Source of the DNA: Acidianus ambivalens
GTDB lineage: Archaea; Thermoproteota; Thermoprotei_A; Sulfolobales; Sulfolobaceae
Assembly: GCF_009729015.1 (NCBI RefSeq)
Contig: NZ_CP045482.1
Location: 1,236,001 to 1,300,000, forward strand
DNA: 64,000 nt
Direction: 5' to 3'
Both the position numbers and the translations under genes were made by a program. The first letter of the stretch is position 1. Every line of letters begins with the position of its first letter. Shown in pieces: positions 60,686 through 64,000 of this stretch. A model generated the notes under the pieces. That model ran no database searches, was not told the origin of the DNA, and saw only the letters and a program-made list of their open reading frames with translations.

Positions 60686-61247
60686 ACTTCTTCACCTTTT
60701 CGTATTTTTGACTCCTCATTCCTTGCAATTTTCCACTAAAGGAGACTAGGATTGAGATTAGGTCTTCTACTAGCTCTTGTTCTGGTGTTTTGTCCTCATT
60801 GTTTAATACCACGAGTTCACAATTATGTGCTTTGCATACCTCTTCAAGGATTTCGAAGCCGAACCTAACTAGTCTGTCTGGGTAAGCTATGACTACTTTT
60901 GACACCTCGTTGTTTAGTATCATTCTTAACAACTTGAGGAATCCTTTTCTCTTCATGTTTAACCCAGAACCTACGTCAGTTATTACTTGGTCGTAGTCCT
61001 TTACTTGTTCTTGCAGGTATTTTAATTGGTTTACCAAGTCGTCTTTTTGTGCGTTTGATGACACTCTCGCGTAAAGTATCACTTTCCTCTTTCTAACAAT
61101 ACCCATCAGTTTTTCTACGTCCTCTTCCCTAAACCTCCACTTTCCACTCTGTAGTATTACTGGTTTGATGTATCCTTTCTTTACGTAGCTCTGTAAAGTG
61201 CGGTATGATATTCCTAAGCGTTGGCAGACTTCTTTAGGTTTTAGCAT
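60663..61247 (-). CDS. tnpA: IS607 family serine recombinase/transposase TnpA
   Basis: A 194-residue serine recombinase from the ATG at 61247 (MLKPKEVCQRLGISYRTLQSY). The open frame extends to 61268, but the helix-turn-helix begins properly at the later Met, which also lies about 29 bases after a TATA-like TTTATATA. The N-terminal MerR-like HTH (about residues 1-50) is followed by the resolvase catalytic start VILYARVSSNAQKDD, with Ser in RVSS as nucleophile, and GSGLNMKRKGF. It moves the element by a double-strand serine mechanism. It is intact, like tnpB. Confidence 0.93.
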   Translation of the reverse strand: MLKPKEVCQRLGISYRTLQSYVKKGYIKPVILQSGKWRFREEDVEKLMGIVRKRKVILYARVSSNAQKDDLVNQLKYLQEQVKDYDQVITDVGSGLNMKRKGFLKLLRMILNNEVSKVVIAYPDRLVRFGFEILEEVCKAHNCELVVLNNEDKTPEQELVEDLISILVSFSGKLQGMRSQKYEKVKKCVEEIKN

Positions 61248-61316
61248 TGTAATTAGTTTTACATACAAAGTATATAAACTTCACGGTTTATCGGAAACTA
61301 TTGTCAACGGCCATAA

Positions 61317-62015
61317 TTAAATTCCATCTATTTTTAAACCGAAACTTCTCAATAACCAATTATCTAGGGAAAAATCGAAATATTTTCCTTCTACTGGTAT
61401 AATTAGCCCACCGTAATCGTCTGAAAACTTTTTGCAAATATCGTATTCAGAAAACCTTTTCCCCGCTAAGTTTATTACTCCCCTTGCATCCTTCTTTAAA
61501 AGATATTTTACAGCGTAAGCTACGTCCTTTACTGAAATTGGTGACAAATAGAGGTTAGTATTACATTTAGCTATTCCTTTCTTTATTAATGCTTTAATTA
61601 TATGAAATAAAATGCCCCTATAAGATGGAGAGTAAACCGCGCCAAGCCTTAAAATGAGATAGTTGCCAAGTGAAGCTATGGCCGTTTCTCCTACTAACTT
61701 AGTCATTCCATAATAATTTAAAGGACTTGGCGTTGAAGTTTCTGAATAATATCCCCTTTTCCCATCATATATCATGAACGTTGAGAAGTAAACGTTTAAA
61801 GAGCCTATTTTATTCGCGGCTTTGGCTATATTTATTGCAAACCATGTATTCAGATTCCACATTGAAGGATTATTTGAATTATCCTCCAATGTATGTATAA
61901 CTATTTCAGGCTTAGTTTCATAAACTTTCTTTGGAGAGTCTATAAATATGAATTCATCGTCAATTGCATTAGTTAACGCTCTGGCTAATTCTCCTTCATC
62001 TGTTATTCCAATCAT
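61317..62015 (-). CDS. Short SDR, RmlD/dTDP-4-dehydrorhamnose reductase-like
   Basis: A 232-residue Rossmann-type protein. The expected G-x-x-G-x-L-G start is reduced to IGITDEGELARAL. Later segments fit the RmlD group: VIHTLEDNSN, YFSTFMIYDGKRGYY, the catalytic NYYGMTKLVGE (Tyr-x-x-x-Lys kept), and LILRLGAVYSPSYRG. It is about 50 residues shorter than usual, mainly at the N-terminal nucleotide loop and C-terminus. It may be a reduced or altered enzyme. The stop lies 7-23 bases from the IS607 element's presumed end, so the element inserted just after it without cutting the gene. It is 17 bases after the helical-repeat gene. Confidence 0.65.
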   Translation of the reverse strand: MIGITDEGELARALTNAIDDEFIFIDSPKKVYETKPEIVIHTLEDNSNNPSMWNLNTWFAINIAKAANKIGSLNVYFSTFMIYDGKRGYYSETSTPSPLNYYGMTKLVGETAIASLGNYLILRLGAVYSPSYRGILFHIIKALIKKGIAKCNTNLYLSPISVKDVAYAVKYLLKKDARGVINLAGKRFSEYDICKKFSDDYGGLIIPVEGKYFDFSLDNWLLRSFGLKIDGI

Positions 62016-62032
62016 AAAATAAATGAAAGTGA

Positions 62033-62719
62033 TTAGGAATTAAAAACATGAATTCCTATACTTTCTAGTTCTCTTGGATCTTTCTCGTAAATTTTCACGA
62101 ATTGATTAAAATCTTTATCCTTTACTATTTCTTCGATCTTTTTCTCATAAGGTTCAAGTTCTTTAGGTGAGAGAACTCCTTTACTTATTAATTCAGCGAC
62201 CAAGAATAGTAAATTAAACCTTATATCGTAAGCTGGAAAATTAAAAAGTTCTAATAAATATTTCTTATTATTTTCGACGTCATTCTTATCAATTATTCCT
62301 AGGTTAACTATGTCTAGAATTAGGGACCAGCTAGCTATTCTATCTAGTTCATTACCTTTAAGTAAAGCTATATATTTCTCCTTTTCTTTTTTTACGCTTT
62401 CTATATCTATTACACCGGAATTTACTAGGTCTTTTACAAGTAGCCAAGCCTCAGAATCGTAAAGGAGAGATAAGAAATCGTATTTTTTAACGTCTTTAAC
62501 AGTTATGATTCCTTTATTAATCAATTGCGGTACCATTCTCCAAGCATGTAGCTTTACTGTATCGTCATTGTAACTGAGTAAATCGAGGAATTTATCCTTC
62601 ATTTCAATTAGTTTTTCTTTAGTTACAATATTGTTCTGAATTAGCCAATCTATTTTGAACCAACCATCTAATCTATCGTAAGGGTTTTGGGAAGATAATA
62701 GTGCTAAATAATCGACCAT
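62033..62719 (-). CDS. Helical-repeat (HEAT-like) protein, 228 aa
   Basis: A 228-residue all-helical protein with about five units of roughly 40 residues. Tryptophans near positions 20, 60, 92 and 131 mark equivalent helices, each followed by L-x-x-x-x-x-I-x-x-x-x-V type turns: DWLIQNNIVTKEKL, PQLINKGIITVKDV, KDLVNSGVIDIESV, DIVNLGIIDKNDV and AELISKGVLSPKEL. The repeat pattern resembles HEAT/ARM solenoids, which bind proteins or nucleic acid. I do not know a named family. It is 17 bases upstream of the SDR gene and divergent from sor. The 180-base gap between it and sor holds both promoters. Confidence 0.6.
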   Translation of the reverse strand: MVDYLALLSSQNPYDRLDGWFKIDWLIQNNIVTKEKLIEMKDKFLDLLSYNDDTVKLHAWRMVPQLINKGIITVKDVKKYDFLSLLYDSEAWLLVKDLVNSGVIDIESVKKEKEKYIALLKGNELDRIASWSLILDIVNLGIIDKNDVENNKKYLLELFNFPAYDIRFNLLFLVAELISKGVLSPKELEPYEKKIEEIVKDKDFNQFVKIYEKDPRELESIGIHVFNS

Positions 62720-62866
62720 AATCTAATCTACTTTATTCAGGAAATAAATCTATTCTTCTTTTTTGTAGAGAAAAAATACCAAAAATATTTATATTCTATT
62801 TTACATATAGGTTAATGTAATGTTAAAGCTAAGTTATACTTTATCTAGTTTTTATGAAAGAAAGAA

Positions 62867-62874
62867 TATAAAAG
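62867..62874 (+). promoter_or_regulatory. TATA box of sor
   Basis: TATAAAAG is centred about 32 bases before the sor ATG at 62902, predicting a transcript starting just before the gene. Another AT-rich TATTTATATT lies further up (about 62788). No SD-like sequence is visible before the ATG, so translation is probably from a leaderless or near-leaderless mRNA. Confidence 0.5.
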
Positions 62875-62901
62875 TAGACAGAAATGTATATTTGACCAAA
62901 A

Positions 62902-63831
62902 ATGCCGAAACCATACGTTGCTATAAACATGGCAGAATTAAAGAATGAACCTAAAACTTTTGAAATGTTTGCCTCAGTAGGACCGAAGGTCTGCATGGTA
63001 ACAGCAAGGCATCCGGGCTTTGTTGGTTTTCAAAACCATATACAAATAGGAATTTTGCCATTCGGAAACAGATACGGCGGAGCTAAAATGGACATGACTA
63101 AGGAAAGTAGTACTGTCAGAGTTTTACAGTACACCTTCTGGAAAGATTGGAAAGACCATGAAGAAATGCACAGGCAAAACTGGAGTTACTTATTCAGGCT
63201 ATGCTATTCATGCGCTTCACAAATGATATGGGGACCCTGGGAGCCAATTTATGAAATAATCTACGCAAACATGCCTATAAACACTGAAATGACCGACTTC
63301 ACTGCAGTTGTAGGAAAGAAGTTCGCAGAAGGAAAGCCTTTAGATATTCCAGTTATTTCACAACCATATGGAAAGAGAGTTGTTGCCTTTGCAGAGCACT
63401 CAGTAATTCCAGGCAAAGAGAAGCAATTTGAGGACGCAATAGTTAGGACTTTAGAAATGTTAAAGAAAGCTCCTGGCTTCTTAGGTGCAATGGTATTAAA
63501 GGAAATAGGAGTTTCCGGAATTGGAAGCATGCAATTCGGTGCCAAGGGATTCCATCAAGTCTTAGAGAACCCTGGATCACTTGAGCCAGATCCAAATAAT
63601 GTAATGTATTCAGTCCCAGAAGCAAAGAATACTCCACAACAATACATAGTTCATGTAGAATGGGCAAATACTGATGCTTTAATGTTTGGAATGGGTAGAG
63701 TACTATTATATCCTGAGCTAAGACAAGTACACGACGAAGTTTTAGACACATTAGTATACGGACCTTACATTAGAATATTAAATCCAATGATGGAAGGCAC
63801 ATTCTGGAGAGAATATTTAAACGAACAATAA
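62902..63831 (+). CDS. sor: Sulfur oxygenase reductase
   Basis: A 309-residue enzyme, full length for the family. The known catalytic residues are all in place: Cys31 (VGPKVCMV), Cys101 and Cys104 (LCYSCAS), and the iron ligands His86, His90 (WKDHEEMH) and Glu114 (GPWEPI). Sor is a cytoplasmic hollow 24-mer that turns sulfur with O2 into sulfite, thiosulfate and sulfide without outside cofactors. From memory, the sequence looks almost the same as that of Acidianus ambivalens. The upstream region has a TATA box at 62867-62874, and a T-rich stretch follows the stop. Products feed DoxDA (thiosulfate) and probably the sulfite genes elsewhere in the window. Confidence 0.98.
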
Positions 63832-63858
63832 TTTTTTATTTTTTCTCCTTTTGTACTT
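63832..63858 (+). terminator. T-rich terminator after sor
   Basis: Right after the TAA comes a run of T-rich DNA (TTTTTTATTTTTTCTCC and further T's), the usual archaeal intrinsic terminator. The remaining 140 bases to the window end show AT-rich sequence and no gene. Confidence 0.5.
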
Positions 63859-64000
63859 CTTTCTCATCTATTATGTAAATGAATTTGGAAGAGTGCTCAT
63901 TATGAGATAATTATATAATTGAACAGTATCGCTTTAGGTTGTGGTAAAGTTATATTATATTGTACCTTATGTGTTAATTAATTCACTTATTTATACATTT

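Larger units (their letters stand above)
59390..61294 (-). mobile_element. IS607-type insertion sequence (serine recombinase + TnpB), approximate ends
   Basis: A two-gene element of about 1.9 kb: tnpA (serine resolvase with N-terminal MerR-like helix-turn-helix) followed by tnpB, overlapping by 23 bases. IS607 elements lack terminal inverted repeats and are thought to cross over at GG pairs. The boundaries given join a GGGG at 59390-59393 and a GG at 61293-61294, which gives about 1.9 kb, close to known Sulfolobus IS607 elements of about 1904-1913 bp (from memory). Another GG at 61309-61310 is possible. The base composition is richer in GC than the neighbours. It sits between the glycosylase stop and the SDR gene's stop. 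Confidence 0.75.

Noticed and set aside
63443..63751. Minus-strand frame inside sor
   Set aside because: Antisense to a gene with all catalytic residues; shadow ORF.

Overview
The window is a 64 kb stretch of chromosome from a thermoacidophilic archaeon of the order Sulfolobales, most likely an Acidianus. The DNA is AT-rich and genes are tightly packed on both strands. Many starts look leaderless, with a TATA-like box 24-32 bases before the ATG or GTG. Archaeal marker genes include a TFB, Elp3 and 2-oxoacid:ferredoxin oxidoreductase. The clearest lineage marker is an intact sulfur oxygenase reductase gene (sor) at the right end, with doxD/doxA (thiosulfate:quinone oxidoreductase) about 20 kb upstream. 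From memory, not from a search, the sor product looks almost the same as the Acidianus ambivalens enzyme. I saw no rRNA, tRNA or CRISPR array.

Layout. 0-8 kb: edge of a family 2 glycosyltransferase, a thioredoxin-reductase-like flavoprotein, a TauE/SafE exporter with its DUF1634 partner, a phosphoesterase, an MFS transporter, a molybdopterin oxidoreductase, a hydratase-like enzyme and a DUF2299-like protein. 8-18 kb: tRNA-modification genes (a Trm9-like methyltransferase candidate, elp3, thiI with a rhodanese domain), small proteins including a minimal Coq7-like diiron protein overlapping a SWIM zinc-finger gene, a degenerate cation-exchanger-like membrane protein and a membrane-anchored tandem AAA ATPase. 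17.5-24 kb: a disulfide oxidoreductase, a pseudogene with two nonsense codons, 2-oxoacid:ferredoxin oxidoreductase and TFB. 24-33.4 kb: an unrecognised gene set (large membrane protein, two small membrane proteins, ParA-like ATPase with an altered P-loop), an ABC exporter, an amino-acid permease, a PMT-like GT-C enzyme and a canonical ParA-like ATPase. 33.4-40.2 kb: a six-ORF minus-strand export operon (two ABC-2 systems plus a 1136-residue RND/MMPL protein), in which one permease is split by a single-base frameshift.

40-54 kb: a SuoX-like molybdoprotein, doxDA, two MFS-like carriers, an M61 peptidase, a SpoIIM-like membrane protein, an atypical SDR next to a channel with an unusual filter, hyuA/hyuB and 5-formyl-THF cyclo-ligase. 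54-64 kb: a Ski2-like helicase, an acylaminoacyl peptidase, a family 5 uracil-DNA glycosylase, an IS607-type element (serine recombinase plus TnpB) inserted just after it, an SDR, a helical-repeat protein and sor.

How the genes work together: Sor turns sulfur into sulfite, thiosulfate and sulfide. DoxDA oxidises thiosulfate to tetrathionate and feeds the quinone pool. TauE/SafE could remove sulfite, and the SuoX-like protein may act on it. These genes lie in separate transcription units, so the link is metabolic and inferred. The most useful new leads are the 24.2-27.2 kb ParA-like/membrane cluster, the minimal Coq7-like protein, the TnpB 3' end with a possible guide-RNA fold, the altered channel filter, the two broken genes and the Trm9-like/Elp3 neighbourhood.
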